Origin: Collinsella aerofaciens
GTDB taxonomy: Bacteria; Actinomycetota; Coriobacteriia; Coriobacteriales; Coriobacteriaceae
Length of the DNA: 64,000 bases
Reading direction: 5' to 3'
NCBI RefSeq assembly: GCF_009876115.1
Contig: NZ_WWSY01000004.1
Location: forward strand, 73,612 to 137,611
The notes below the pieces were generated by a model. That model had not been told where the DNA came from, made no database searches, and saw only the letters and a program-made list of their open reading frames with translations. Positions 9,104 through 18,572 of the stretch are shown here, piece after piece (positions within the stretch are counted from its first letter, which is position 1; each line of letters opens with the position of its first letter). Made by a program: the position numbers and the translations under genes.

Positions 9104-11173
9104 TCAATAGGTAACAACCTTTGTTCCATAAGGTATGTTATCGTAAATCCATTTTGCGTTCTGGATCTCAAGGCGCACACATCCTGCAGAGGATGGAACG
9201 CCCATCGTGGGATCCATCACCCGGTTACTGTTGACGTAGTAGGGCGAAGAATGGAATAGATAATCACCGTAGAACTGTGTGTAGTAATAGCAAGTATATC
9301 CATGCCCAAAGGAGTATCCCTTTCCGTAGACTTGGTACTCCCCTATCACAGTTGGCGTACTGGCTTTTCCCGTCGAACATACATATCGACGGTTTAAGGA
9401 CCAATTATTCCATGACCCAGTGTAGATGCTCGTGATACAACGCGACGTATCGACAAGTATCAGCCAATTTGTATTGCTTGAATAACTTTGAGCTTTAGCG
9501 TCCATATAGTCTGACACCCACGCGCCGTTAGCCATGAAGTAATTCCAGGATCCGTCCACAACGCGCCAGCCAGTAGCCATAGCCCCACTAGCATCAAGCC
9601 AATACCAGGTGCCGCCCAAATTGAGCCATCCCGTCTGCATATAACCAGACGAATTCAAGTAATACCAATATCCGTTAACGGCAACCCAACCGGTTTTCAT
9701 AACGTAAGTAGATGGATCTAAATAGAACCAGGAGCCATCCTTGCTCAGCCAGCCAGATCGTGCATAGCCAGCGGTCTCATCAAAGAAGTACCATTTTCCG
9801 TTAACGTTCTGCCAGCCGACGCTCAAGGAGCCATTAGTCGGATCAGCATAGAAAATGCAGCCACCAAGCGTCACGAAACCGCGCGCTTCGACCAATTCGC
9901 CATCGCCGTTTGAAGTAAATAACTTCCCATTGCGCAATGTTCCGCACAACGAGCAGTCAGAACCAGCAAAAGCCTTAGACGGACCATCCTGAACCGAGTC
10001 CTGGACATCTACCCATTCACGACAAGCAACAGCGCCTGAGCCTTTTGCATAATAGCTTTTCCCATTTACAGAAAAATGCCCGAGCAGCATTTTGCCGTCG
10101 ACGGCAGGATCAAGATAATAGTATTGGCTACCGTCCTTCAGCCAACCCGTCTTTACAATACCCGATGCATTAGATGGCTCAGCGTAATACCAGTCTCCAT
10201 CGCTCATAAACCAGCCGAGTGACAGCGCTCCCGTTGAAGAAAAATGATACCGATTCGATCCGATGGAAAAAAAGCCGGTAACCATTCTATTGTCATTTGC
10301 GATATCGAGCCAATACCAAGCGCCGTTCACCGAACGCCAGCCCGACGCAAGTGCGCCGGAACCGTCTGCGTAATACCAGTCCGTACCATCAAACGCCCAA
10401 CCAACAGCCATTGCACCGGAATCCGATAAATAATAACGTGATGAGCCAACGGAAACGATTCCCCTAGACATAGCACCATCATTGGCGGGATCAAGCCAAT
10501 ACCAGTTATTGCCAGTTTGAAGCCAACCGGTTAAGACTTCACCATTGCTACCCCAATACCATAAACCGTTATCAAGACACCATCCATTAATCAGTCCATA
10601 GGTTCCAAGAAGATAAGGATGCCCATCGATAACACGTCGCCCAGTAACCATGGAACAGCCGTCACGGGAGTCAAACCAGTACCATTGGCCTCCGATAAGC
10701 TGCCAACCATTTGCCAAAGCGCCTGATGGACTCGCGTAATACCACTTATTGTCAGTAAAAATCCAGCCGCAACTCATCGCGCCGTCACGAGCGGGGTCCA
10801 AATAAAACAACGAGCCGTCAACATTCTGCATTCCGGTCAAACGGCAGTCGTCAAGATAGTAATACCAGGACAAACCGTCCCATTGCCATCCAGATAGTTT
10901 TTCCGTCGTCGACGAGTCTTGGCTTTCGACAACCTGTGGATTCGAATCTTCCGCTGTTTTGCCAGCATAATCGTTGGAATCTTGAGCGAGACCGCCGCCG
11001 ACAAAAGCACCCGACCCTTCCGTCGAGTCGCGCTCTACGATATCGTTATCCGCCCCCTCTTCCACGGCATAAGCAGTGCAAGAAAACGCGGGGGCGAAAA
11101 CCGAGAGCGAGGCGGATAGTAACACCAAGCCGATTGCTCGCCAGCAAATTCGATGATCAATCCGAGCATTCAT
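9104..11173 (-). CDS. Secreted L,D-transpeptidase (YkuD) with cell-wall-binding repeats
   Basis: This 689-residue protein has a signal peptide (cleavage near SCTAYA-VEE), a Ser/Asp-rich linker, about 20 WYY/GW cell-wall-binding repeats (roughly 85-555), and a C-terminal YkuD domain (565-689). The catalytic motif reads SSAGCVRLE with Cys665, and FHSSPY supplies His641. YkuD enzymes form or edit 3-3 peptidoglycan crosslinks or attach proteins to the wall. The ATG at 11173 was chosen over the longer TTG frame because GGGGG precedes it and the signal peptide then starts directly. It lies 42 bp after the NlpC/P60 gene, probably co-transcribed. The repeat type suggests phosphocholine binding, but that is inferred. 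Confidence 0.88.
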   Translation of the reverse strand: MNARIDHRICWRAIGLVLLSASLSVFAPAFSCTAYAVEEGADNDIVERDSTEGSGAFVGGGLAQDSNDYAGKTAEDSNPQVVESQDSSTTEKLSGWQWDGLSWYYYLDDCRLTGMQNVDGSLFYLDPARDGAMSCGWIFTDNKWYYASPSGALANGWQLIGGQWYWFDSRDGCSMVTGRRVIDGHPYLLGTYGLINGWCLDNGLWYWGSNGEVLTGWLQTGNNWYWLDPANDGAMSRGIVSVGSSRYYLSDSGAMAVGWAFDGTDWYYADGSGALASGWRSVNGAWYWLDIANDNRMVTGFFSIGSNRYHFSSTGALSLGWFMSDGDWYYAEPSNASGIVKTGWLKDGSQYYYLDPAVDGKMLLGHFSVNGKSYYAKGSGAVACREWVDVQDSVQDGPSKAFAGSDCSLCGTLRNGKLFTSNGDGELVEARGFVTLGGCIFYADPTNGSLSVGWQNVNGKWYFFDETAGYARSGWLSKDGSWFYLDPSTYVMKTGWVAVNGYWYYLNSSGYMQTGWLNLGGTWYWLDASGAMATGWRVVDGSWNYFMANGAWVSDYMDAKAQSYSSNTNWLILVDTSRCITSIYTGSWNNWSLNRRYVCSTGKASTPTVIGEYQVYGKGYSFGHGYTCYYYTQFYGDYLFHSSPYYVNSNRVMDPTMGVPSSAGCVRLEIQNAKWIYDNIPYGTKVVTY

Positions 11174-11215
11174 TTCAGGCCCCCAACCGGTACCGACTGT
11201 CTTACAAGGAATCAA

Positions 11216-13387
11216 TTAGATAAACGGACGGGCTGCGCCGATCACATTTCCCCTAGCGCTGACGGGATGAATACCGACACCCTGATGAGGCCAGGAGTCA
11301 ATCATCATACCGCCGCCAAGTGCGATTGCGATATGCCCGCGATAATAAATCACATCGCCACGCTGAATCGAGCTGGTGCTCACGGGCATAAAGATGTTGC
11401 TTCGATACCAATTCATCGAATTGTAGGTTTGGCTTGGATCCCAGCGATGGTTATAAGGGTTGTAAACACCCATATCCATGCCAGTAGCATAAAGACATTG
11501 CAAGACAAAACCAGAGCAATCAACAGCCCCGCCGGGAGCGGTAGACCAAGGCTCAATATATTGCGTACCGATATATTCGTAAGCACGCTGAATAAAGGCA
11601 TTCACGCAATCTTCCCGCGTCGCTTCGACAGAAATGCGAGAAGGAGTCACATAGGTAAAGTAGCCAGTGCAGTAGCTAGGCAACTGAACAGTCCAAGAGC
11701 TGACCTGGGGATACTGCGGAGGATTTTGCCAGCCAACCTTGTCGCACTGGCCATCGCTCCAGAAAATTCGACGCACGCCATCGATGGTTCTTGCGCCTGT
11801 TGCCATAGCACCGCTGCCGTCTAGCCAATACCACTTACCCGAATCTTTAAGCCAGCCAACATGCATGCTGCCGTTGGAGTCAAGGTAATACCATGTTCCA
11901 TTGAGGCATTTCCAACCAGTTGCCATTTTTCCGTCGGCGTTTAGGTAATACCATGCACCGTCAGTAAAAACCCATCCAGTTTTCATCGCACCAGAATCGG
12001 CATCAAGCCAATACCAATCGCCATCAATCTGCAGCCATCCACGATGAATGACGCCCGTTCCGGGCTCAGCATAAAACCTTTGATTTGCAACATTAACCCA
12101 ACCGGACGCAACCTGCCAGCCATCAGCTCCAGCTGTTTTTAGGATAGTACCGTTTTCGCGGATCACATCTTTGCAAAGATATCCATTGCCATCGGCATAT
12201 CTTTCTACGCCGTCTTTAACGGTAATCCAGCTTGACACCACAAGTCTACCGCTCAGGTTTGCGAAACAATCGTTGCCGCCCACCTCAAATAAGCCCGTTT
12301 TCATGAGATGGCTAGCAGGGTCCAGGTAATACCAACTCACGCCCTCTTTATACCAGCCAGAAATAAGCGCGCCAGATTCAGAGGCAAAATACCAGCCGTC
12401 CTCGGACTGAGCCCAACCAATAGCCATAGTCCCATTCGAATTCAAATAATATGCTGCATTGCCAAGGTCTAAATACCCAACAGACATTTTGCCGTCGGAA
12501 GCCGGATCGAGATAATACCAGGTTCCGTTAACGAGTTGCCAGCCAGTGACCGCAATACCATTAGAGCAGTAATACCAATCTACTCCATCTTTGAACCATC
12601 CATTTACGAGGCCATAGTCGCCAAAAATGTAGGTACTTCCATCGATCTCGTGACGACCTTTGAACATAGCCAGCGTCTGAGAGTCAAAATAATAGCGAGT
12701 CCCACCTATCGTCTGCCATGACGAAGCAAGTGCGCCCGATGGATATGCCCAGTACCAATTCCCGTCAACGAGAATCCAGCCGGTTTTCATAGCACCAGTG
12801 GCATCTAAATAGTATTTCCCGCTCCCGAGGTCGACAAAACCAACCTGCATTATATGGGTGGCAGGATTCAGGTAATACCATGTGCCGTCTTGATAAAACC
12901 AATCAGCAGCTAAATCGCCTCCAGCATTGGCATAAAACCAATTTCCATCTGAGTTACGTAGCCAGCAGTTCTGATATAGCGCGCCAAAAGGCGTTGCGGC
13001 ATTGCCGTCATTCGCATAAAACGAAGCAGTCGATCCGCCAGCATCGGTCACATTGAAATAACCTGTCTGCATTGCACCATCATTGGCCGGATCAAGCCAA
13101 TACCAATAGCCCCCGCTTTGCAGCCAGCCAGTTTGGTGTTTACCGTTTTTTCCGTAATACCAAACTCCGGACGACTCGTCTCGTTGCCAGCCATCTTTTA
13201 TGACGGAAGAATTATCAGGTTGCAAATCATCGGAAACCACAGAAGAAAAATCCGCTTTTGACTCAATACTCTGAGCCTCAACGGAATCCTGTGCAAACGC
13301 GACATTCGCACTCAGGGGCAAGCAGCAAGCAGTGATTAATGACGCAGCAGCACAAACAAGCGTGGCCTTCTTTTCGAATCGATACAT
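11216..13387 (-). CDS. Secreted NlpC/P60 endopeptidase with cell-wall-binding repeats
   Basis: This 723-residue protein has a clear signal peptide (MYRFEKKATLVC... ending SANVAFA), repeats from about 70 to 560, and an NlpC/P60 domain at about 590-723. The catalytic Cys is in AVDCSGFVLQ (Cys624) and His in RGHIAIAL (His685); a third polar residue is likely in MIDSWPH. Such enzymes cut peptide stems in peptidoglycan. The start ATG at 13387 has GGGAGGG upstream. One central repeat unit is unusual (GRHEIDGSTYIFGDYGLVNGW) and recurs at a similar place in the paralogues. It is divergent from the lic operon across a 165-bp gap. Confidence 0.88.
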   Translation of the reverse strand: MYRFEKKATLVCAAASLITACCLPLSANVAFAQDSVEAQSIESKADFSSVVSDDLQPDNSSVIKDGWQRDESSGVWYYGKNGKHQTGWLQSGGYWYWLDPANDGAMQTGYFNVTDAGGSTASFYANDGNAATPFGALYQNCWLRNSDGNWFYANAGGDLAADWFYQDGTWYYLNPATHIMQVGFVDLGSGKYYLDATGAMKTGWILVDGNWYWAYPSGALASSWQTIGGTRYYFDSQTLAMFKGRHEIDGSTYIFGDYGLVNGWFKDGVDWYYCSNGIAVTGWQLVNGTWYYLDPASDGKMSVGYLDLGNAAYYLNSNGTMAIGWAQSEDGWYFASESGALISGWYKEGVSWYYLDPASHLMKTGLFEVGGNDCFANLSGRLVVSSWITVKDGVERYADGNGYLCKDVIRENGTILKTAGADGWQVASGWVNVANQRFYAEPGTGVIHRGWLQIDGDWYWLDADSGAMKTGWVFTDGAWYYLNADGKMATGWKCLNGTWYYLDSNGSMHVGWLKDSGKWYWLDGSGAMATGARTIDGVRRIFWSDGQCDKVGWQNPPQYPQVSSWTVQLPSYCTGYFTYVTPSRISVEATREDCVNAFIQRAYEYIGTQYIEPWSTAPGGAVDCSGFVLQCLYATGMDMGVYNPYNHRWDPSQTYNSMNWYRSNIFMPVSTSSIQRGDVIYYRGHIAIALGGGMMIDSWPHQGVGIHPVSARGNVIGAARPFI

Positions 13388-13477
13388 AAGCGACCCTCCC
13401 AGATATCCTATTTAGTTATTTTAATCCACCTTTCGAGATTGATTTTCGCTACTTTCTGTTCAGTCTATGTAGCTAAA

Positions 13478-13505
13478 TACAATTGATTGAACATATCGTT
13501 CAATC
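13478..13505 (+). promoter_or_regulatory. Putative lic promoter -10 and adjoining operator palindrome
   Basis: TACAAT at 13478-13483 is a good -10 candidate; a weak TTCTGT (13454-13459) could be the -35. Immediately downstream lies a perfect dyad, GATTGAAC (13485-13492) and GTTCAATC (13498-13505) with a 5-base centre. It would cover the transcription start and lies 47 bp before the lic GTG start. A repressor bound here would block the operon. The winged-helix domain fused to the first gene product is a natural candidate for the binder. Confidence 0.5.
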
Positions 13506-13552
13506 ATTCTATTCTTTTCCTAAGCAATGAACATCTTAATTGGAGGCCTGCA

Positions 13553-15325
13553 GTGGAACTGACCAAGCGTAACTTTACAGTTCTGTACGAATACCTAAAG
13601 AACCCATATGCCAGCCAGCGAGAAGTTGCCGAGCGCACCGGCCTTTCACTTGGATCAGTAAACGCAGCGAATAAAGAGCTCACGAATGAGGGGCTTCTCG
13701 AATCGGACAGCCTAACCGACGGCGGTTACGAAGCGCTTCATCCCTATAAGGTTGAAAACGCAGTGATATTGGCTGCGGGGCTTTCGAGCCGCTTTGCTCC
13801 CATTTCGTATGAAAAGCCCAAAGGCCTTTTAAAAGTACGTGGTGAGATCCTCATTGAGCGACAGATTAGGCAGCTGCAAGACGCAGGTATCAGCAATATC
13901 ACCGTCGTTGTCGGCTATAAAAAAGAATATTTCTTCTATCTCGAAAGCAAGTTCGGCGTCTCGATTGTCGTCAACAACGAATATGCATCCAAAAATAACC
14001 ACGCATCGCTTATGTGCGTAAAAGAGCGGCTTGGCAACACCTATATTTGCTCAAGCGATGATTACCTTCTAAACAATCCGTTCGAAGCATACGTTTGGAA
14101 AGCATTTTATTCTGCTCAATATGCTGAAGGCGCCACCAAAGAATGGTGCATTCAAACCGGAGCAATGGACAGAATTACCAATGTTACGATTGGCGGTTCC
14201 GATGCTTGGTATATGCTCGGACATGTCTACTTTGATAAAGCCTTCTCGCTTGCATTTAAGCAGATTCTCGAAACGGAATATAACAAGCCCGAAACAACGG
14301 ACAAGCTTTGGGAAGATCTATATATCGAGCACATCAAGGAGCTCGATATGGTTATCAAGAAGTATCCTGAGGGCGAGATCAACGAATTCGATTCTCTTGA
14401 TGAGCTGCGTGCCTTTGATCCGCATTTTATCGAAAACGTTGACTCCGATATTTTCGATAACATCGAGCAAGTGCTCGGCTGCTCCAAATCAGAGATTCAC
14501 GACGTTTATCCCCTTAAACAAGGTCTTACGAATCTATCGTGCCACTTTAGAACCAATGACGGAGAGTACGTTTACCGCCATCCGGGAGTCGGGACCGAAC
14601 TGCTTATTAACAGAAATGGAGAAGTAGCCGCACTTAAAAAGGCCAAGGAGCTCGGCCTTGACGACACGTTCATTCATGAGGACCCAAAGCGTGGTTGGAA
14701 AATTTCGAAGTTTGTACCCAACGCAAAGCAGCCTGACCCGCATGATCCTGCCCAAATGAATCGAATGATGCAGATGTGTCGTTCGCTTCACGAGAGTGGT
14801 GCAAATGTTGAAACCGAATTTGACTTCTACCTCGAAGCGAAGCGCTACGAATCACTTCTTCTGGAAAAAGGTCCCATCGACATTCCAGGCTACAGGGAAA
14901 TGTCCGCCGAAATCGATGAATTGGAGCACTTTGTACAGGCCGATAATGCACCAAAATGCCTTTGCCACAATGACTTCTTTTACCTCAATTTCCTTATCGA
15001 TGAGAACGACAAGTACTATCTCATTGACTGGGAATATGCTGGCATGAGCGATTACGCAAACGATTTTGGAACATGCAGTGTCTGCTGCGAGCTTTCCGAA
15101 GATGAAGTCGACCGCGCGCTTGATGCATATTTTGGGCGCAAGGCAACAAACAACGAAATTGCGCATAACTATGCGCACATTGCCCTTGCAGGATGGTGCT
15201 GGTACCTCTGGTCTCTTCTGAAAGAAGCCGAAGGCGACTTCGTGGGCGAATGGCTCTATATCTACTTCAATTACGGTGCCAAATACCTCAAAAAGGCACT
15301 GGAGATCTATCGGAAAGGTGAGTAA
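13553..15325 (+). CDS. licCA: Fused winged-helix / choline-phosphate cytidylyltransferase (LicC) / choline kinase (LicA)
   Basis: This 590-residue protein has three parts. Residues 1-60 form a winged helix (ASQREVAERTGLSLGSVNAANKEL). Residues of about 65-300 are a sugar-nucleotidyltransferase fold (NAVILAAGLSSRFAP, EKPKGLLKVRGE), as in LicC, which makes CDP-choline. Residues of about 320-590 are a choline kinase (LicA) with the Brenner motif CLCHNDFFYLNFL and the metal site LIDWEYAG. The GTG at 13553 was chosen because GGAGG sits 6 bases upstream; the longer frame has no ribosome site and runs through the operator. LicB follows after 2 bp. The domain identities are strong; choline as substrate rests on the LicB/LicD context. 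Confidence 0.9.
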   Translation: MELTKRNFTVLYEYLKNPYASQREVAERTGLSLGSVNAANKELTNEGLLESDSLTDGGYEALHPYKVENAVILAAGLSSRFAPISYEKPKGLLKVRGEILIERQIRQLQDAGISNITVVVGYKKEYFFYLESKFGVSIVVNNEYASKNNHASLMCVKERLGNTYICSSDDYLLNNPFEAYVWKAFYSAQYAEGATKEWCIQTGAMDRITNVTIGGSDAWYMLGHVYFDKAFSLAFKQILETEYNKPETTDKLWEDLYIEHIKELDMVIKKYPEGEINEFDSLDELRAFDPHFIENVDSDIFDNIEQVLGCSKSEIHDVYPLKQGLTNLSCHFRTNDGEYVYRHPGVGTELLINRNGEVAALKKAKELGLDDTFIHEDPKRGWKISKFVPNAKQPDPHDPAQMNRMMQMCRSLHESGANVETEFDFYLEAKRYESLLLEKGPIDIPGYREMSAEIDELEHFVQADNAPKCLCHNDFFYLNFLIDENDKYYLIDWEYAGMSDYANDFGTCSVCCELSEDEVDRALDAYFGRKATNNEIAHNYAHIALAGWCWYLWSLLKEAEGDFVGEWLYIYFNYGAKYLKKALEIYRKGE

Positions 15326-15327
15326 CG

Positions 15328-16269
15328 ATGCAATTCGGCTTTTTTAGCGGTCTTCTTTGGGGCCTTGATACAGTAATTCTTGGAATCGGCTTGGCGCTTG
15401 CGCCCTATATTGGATCGGCGGAAGCGCTTGCATGCGCCTCCATTGCGGGATCCTTTCTCCATGATGCCTTCTGTGCAATTTGGCTCTTTGGCTACATGGG
15501 AGTCCGAGGCAGACTAAAAGACACGCTCGCTGCACTTAAAACTCGTTCGGGCAAGGTCGTCATCGCCGGCGCCCTACTCGGTGGACCTATCGGAATGACC
15601 GGCTACGTATTGGCAATTAATAACATCGGAGCTGCCTACACGGCAATCATCTCCGCCTTCTATCCCGCAGTCGGAGCATTCCTTTCCTTCGTACTGCTGA
15701 AGGAGAAAATGGGCAAAGGCCAGATTCTTTCCCTTCTCGTTGCTCTTTGCGGCGTAATGACGATGGGCTATCTATCGGCCGGGTCGAGTGAGATTGCAAA
15801 TGCCCCCCTCGGCTTACTCGGGGCGGTGCTTGCCGTTATTGGATGGGGATCCGAAGCGGTGCTGTGCGCATGGGGAATGAAAGATGATGCCGTTGATGAC
15901 GAAACGGCTTTGCAAATCCGCGAAACTACAAGTGCACTTGTTTATGGAGTGCTCGTACTCCCCCTCTTCGGAGCATGGCATTTCACGTTGGGCGCTATCC
16001 CAAGCATGCCCACATTGATTATTGCACTCGCCGGACTCGCAGGAACTGCATCCTATCTGTTCTATTACAAGGGCATTGCGGCAATCGGAGCAGCGCGTGC
16101 GATGGCTCTGAATATCTCCTATTCGGCATGGTCAGTGGTCTTTGGCCTGATCTTGCTTGGAACAATTCCCGACATGGCATCCGTAATCTGCTGCGTTGTA
16201 ATTGTATGCGGAACAGTTTTGGCAGCCAGTAACTGGGACGAACTATTTGGACGTAAGAAGACGGCGTAG
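15328..16269 (+). CDS. licB: LicB-like choline permease (EamA/DMT superfamily)
   Basis: This 313-residue protein has about ten transmembrane helices in two repeated halves of five, the EamA/DMT layout. The second half contains AGTASYLFYYKGIAAIGAARAMALNISYSAWS, the usual end-of-repeat signature. LicB proteins import choline for phosphocholine synthesis. The start lies 2 bp after the licCA stop with GGTGAG upstream, so the two form an operon ended by a strong terminator at 16288-16320. Other DMT exporters share the fold; the placement directly behind a LicA/LicC fusion makes choline uptake the best reading. Confidence 0.85.
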   Translation: MQFGFFSGLLWGLDTVILGIGLALAPYIGSAEALACASIAGSFLHDAFCAIWLFGYMGVRGRLKDTLAALKTRSGKVVIAGALLGGPIGMTGYVLAINNIGAAYTAIISAFYPAVGAFLSFVLLKEKMGKGQILSLLVALCGVMTMGYLSAGSSEIANAPLGLLGAVLAVIGWGSEAVLCAWGMKDDAVDDETALQIRETTSALVYGVLVLPLFGAWHFTLGAIPSMPTLIIALAGLAGTASYLFYYKGIAAIGAARAMALNISYSAWSVVFGLILLGTIPDMASVICCVVIVCGTVLAASNWDELFGRKKTA

Positions 16270-16287
16270 CTAGATTAACAAAGTAGC

Positions 16288-16320
16288 AAAAGGGGAGAGC
16301 TCGTCGAGCTCTCCCCTTTT
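16288..16320. terminator. Bidirectional intrinsic terminator
   Basis: Perfect 15-bp stem AAAAGGGGAGAGCTC / GAGCTCTCCCCTTTT with a 3-base loop and T-runs on both strands. It lies between the convergent licB stop and the C39-protein stop and can serve both transcripts. Confidence 0.95.
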
Positions 16321-16330
16321 AGCATCATGG

Positions 16331-18472
16331 CTATTCAATTACCACGGCCTGGCTATCCATCTGTTGCCACGTGCCGAAGAACACTTGGGCATTTCGCGTA
16401 ACATTGCCGTTAATCGAATCCGAAAGATAGACAATTCCCTGCTCGTCATCATAGCCTTTAAGGACTACGGCATGATTACCGCCCCACAGACCATAGGAAT
16501 GCCCGTTATACCAACGCGCAGCATAACGGCCTCCTGGCCAACTTCCCCATTCGGTATTCCACATCTCAACAGGTTGACCACAGGTCAGCCTGTTCTTAAT
16601 GGAAGAAATTGACGAGAAAGAAACGTCTTTTGCCTGCTTGCCACTTCCAGCAGCACGCAGAAAGTTATTACCAGCAATAGTAATCGCAGGTGCGACGCAT
16701 CCCATGAGACCCCCGCTGCTACGCCTTGGATTGCCATCAAAAGCGGTAACAAAATTGCCATTGCTTCCCTTGGGCAAATAGTAATCCGCAATAATCGTCT
16801 TACCTAAACCGAAACCATAGTAGTTAAGCAAGTTTGTAAGGGCAACCGACTCACAGCCAGTAGGAAGTTCCGGGTACTGCGAATAGCACGGGACATCGAC
16901 CCAAGCGCCAACCATTGCGCCGGATGAACTGAACTTGTAGTCAGTAGAGCCGATCCAATACCAACCGTTACTCAACATTACTCCCCCACGTGCGACATCA
17001 AGGTAATACCATGTGCCCCCAAGGGAAAGCCATCCCGTTTTCATCGCGCCAGAAGCGGAATCCAGCCAGTACCAGTTGCTGCCATCGTTAAGCCAGCCGG
17101 TCGCCATTCGACCATCCGGGTTAAAGTAATACCAAGACCCAGCAATTTGCTGCCACCCAGTCAGAATTACTCCACTAGCAGAACAATAATATCGAGCACC
17201 CTGACTCTCAATCCAACCAGTTCTGGCATTACCGTCGTCGTCAATCAGCTGGATTCCCGAATCGGTCATGATGCCTTTAAGGTCAATTGCGCCGCTGGAT
17301 GACGAATGATACATCCAAGACCCATCACCGTTTGACCAGCAATTAGCCATCATCTTGCCGGTACTATTAAATATGTATTCACATGATCCGATAGTTTGAA
17401 CGCCCGTGGCCATGGCGTGCGTCGAGGGATCGAGCCAGTACCACGCACCGTTTAGGTTGAGCCAGCCGGAGGCGAGGGCGCCGGAGCCAGTCGCGTAGTA
17501 CCAGGTCCCGCCGTCGAGGACCCATCCGGTCGCCATCGCGCCGGAGGCGCTGAACCAGTACGCTGAGCCGTTGCACGCGTGGAGGCCCGTCACCATGGCG
17601 CCGCCCGCGTCGGGGTCGAGCCAGTACCAGGAACCGCCGGTGTAAAGCCAGCCGGTCGAGGCGATACCGTCAGCGAACCAGTACCAGGAGCCGTCGACGA
17701 GGCCCCAGCCGTTAAGGGGGCCGCAGCTGCCGAAGTAGCGGCGGACGCCCTGCGCGTCCGTCTGGTAGCCCGTCAGCATGGCACCCGTCCGGGCGTCGAA
17801 GCAGTAGGGCACGCCGCCGACGGATACGGGGCCGCGCGCCAGCGCGCCGGAGCCAGTCGCGTAGTACCAGGTCCCGCCGTCGAGGACCCACCCGGTCGAC
17901 ATCGCGCCGGACGAATTAAACCAGTACAGGGAGCCGTTGCACTCGTGAAGGCCGGTAGCCATGGCATGGGTGGAGGGATCAAGCCAGTACCAGGCGCTGC
18001 CGACGTAGGCCCAACCGGAGGCGAGGGCGCCGGAGCCCGTCGTGTAGTACCAGGTACCGCCGTCGAGGACCCACCCGGTCGCCATCGCGCCGGAGGCGTC
18101 AAACCAGTACGCGGAGCCATTGCACTCATGGAGCCCAATGGCCATGGCATGCGTCGAGGGGTCGAGCCAATACCAGGCCCCATTGGTATAGAGCCAGCCA
18201 GAATGCAACGAGACCGGATTGACTGAATCCACATAGAACCAGTTGCCGTCAAACGAATTCCAACCCAGATTCCATTTAACGGATTCTTGAGCAGGACCAT
18301 CATCAATTGAATCGGAAGGAGAAAGAGTCGAGGGGACGGATTGCCGCTCAAAATCAGTAGGGATGGAGGAGCTTATGGGTTCTGCGTTCGCGATATCAAC
18401 CACACCGGGTCCAGCGAGCAGTAGAGTTGAAAGAATGATTAGGATTAATGTTATTTGCTTTTTCCTTGCCAT
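16331..18472 (-). CDS. Secreted C39-like cysteine peptidase with cell-wall-binding repeats
   Basis: This 713-residue protein has a signal peptide (MARKKQITLILI... ending DIANA), repeats from about 65 to 520, and a C-terminal peptidase_C39_2-type domain (522-713). The likely triad is Cys540 in LPTGCESVAL, His667 in GNHAVVLKGYD and Asp685 in YLSDSI. The family includes secreted papain-like peptidases of unknown target; a role in wall or surface-protein processing is inferred. The ATG at 18472 has GGGGG upstream. About 560 bp of the repeat DNA (17406-17966) is almost identical to the neighbouring GH25 gene and is more GC-rich than the flanks, a sign of recent exchange. Confidence 0.86.
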   Translation of the reverse strand: MARKKQITLILIILSTLLLAGPGVVDIANAEPISSSIPTDFERQSVPSTLSPSDSIDDGPAQESVKWNLGWNSFDGNWFYVDSVNPVSLHSGWLYTNGAWYWLDPSTHAMAIGLHECNGSAYWFDASGAMATGWVLDGGTWYYTTGSGALASGWAYVGSAWYWLDPSTHAMATGLHECNGSLYWFNSSGAMSTGWVLDGGTWYYATGSGALARGPVSVGGVPYCFDARTGAMLTGYQTDAQGVRRYFGSCGPLNGWGLVDGSWYWFADGIASTGWLYTGGSWYWLDPDAGGAMVTGLHACNGSAYWFSASGAMATGWVLDGGTWYYATGSGALASGWLNLNGAWYWLDPSTHAMATGVQTIGSCEYIFNSTGKMMANCWSNGDGSWMYHSSSSGAIDLKGIMTDSGIQLIDDDGNARTGWIESQGARYYCSASGVILTGWQQIAGSWYYFNPDGRMATGWLNDGSNWYWLDSASGAMKTGWLSLGGTWYYLDVARGGVMLSNGWYWIGSTDYKFSSSGAMVGAWVDVPCYSQYPELPTGCESVALTNLLNYYGFGLGKTIIADYYLPKGSNGNFVTAFDGNPRRSSGGLMGCVAPAITIAGNNFLRAAGSGKQAKDVSFSSISSIKNRLTCGQPVEMWNTEWGSWPGGRYAARWYNGHSYGLWGGNHAVVLKGYDDEQGIVYLSDSINGNVTRNAQVFFGTWQQMDSQAVVIE
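17406..17966. repeat. 561-bp near-identical direct repeat, copy 1 (within the C39 protein gene)
   Basis: Aligned base by base with 18820-19380 at a constant offset of 1414, the two blocks differ at only two positions that I could find (t/c at 17457/18871 and a c/g about 55 bases on). The block encodes roughly nine repeats, including the odd unit GVRRYFGSCGPLNGW. It is inside coding sequence on the minus strand. Confidence 0.93.
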
Positions 18473-18572
18473 GTGCAGCCCCCAGTAGTTACCGATTTTT
18501 ATATAAACATAGTCTACAAATGGATAGCTAAGAGCAATATGTAATTAGAAAAAAGCAATTAAGGAAGAGTTG

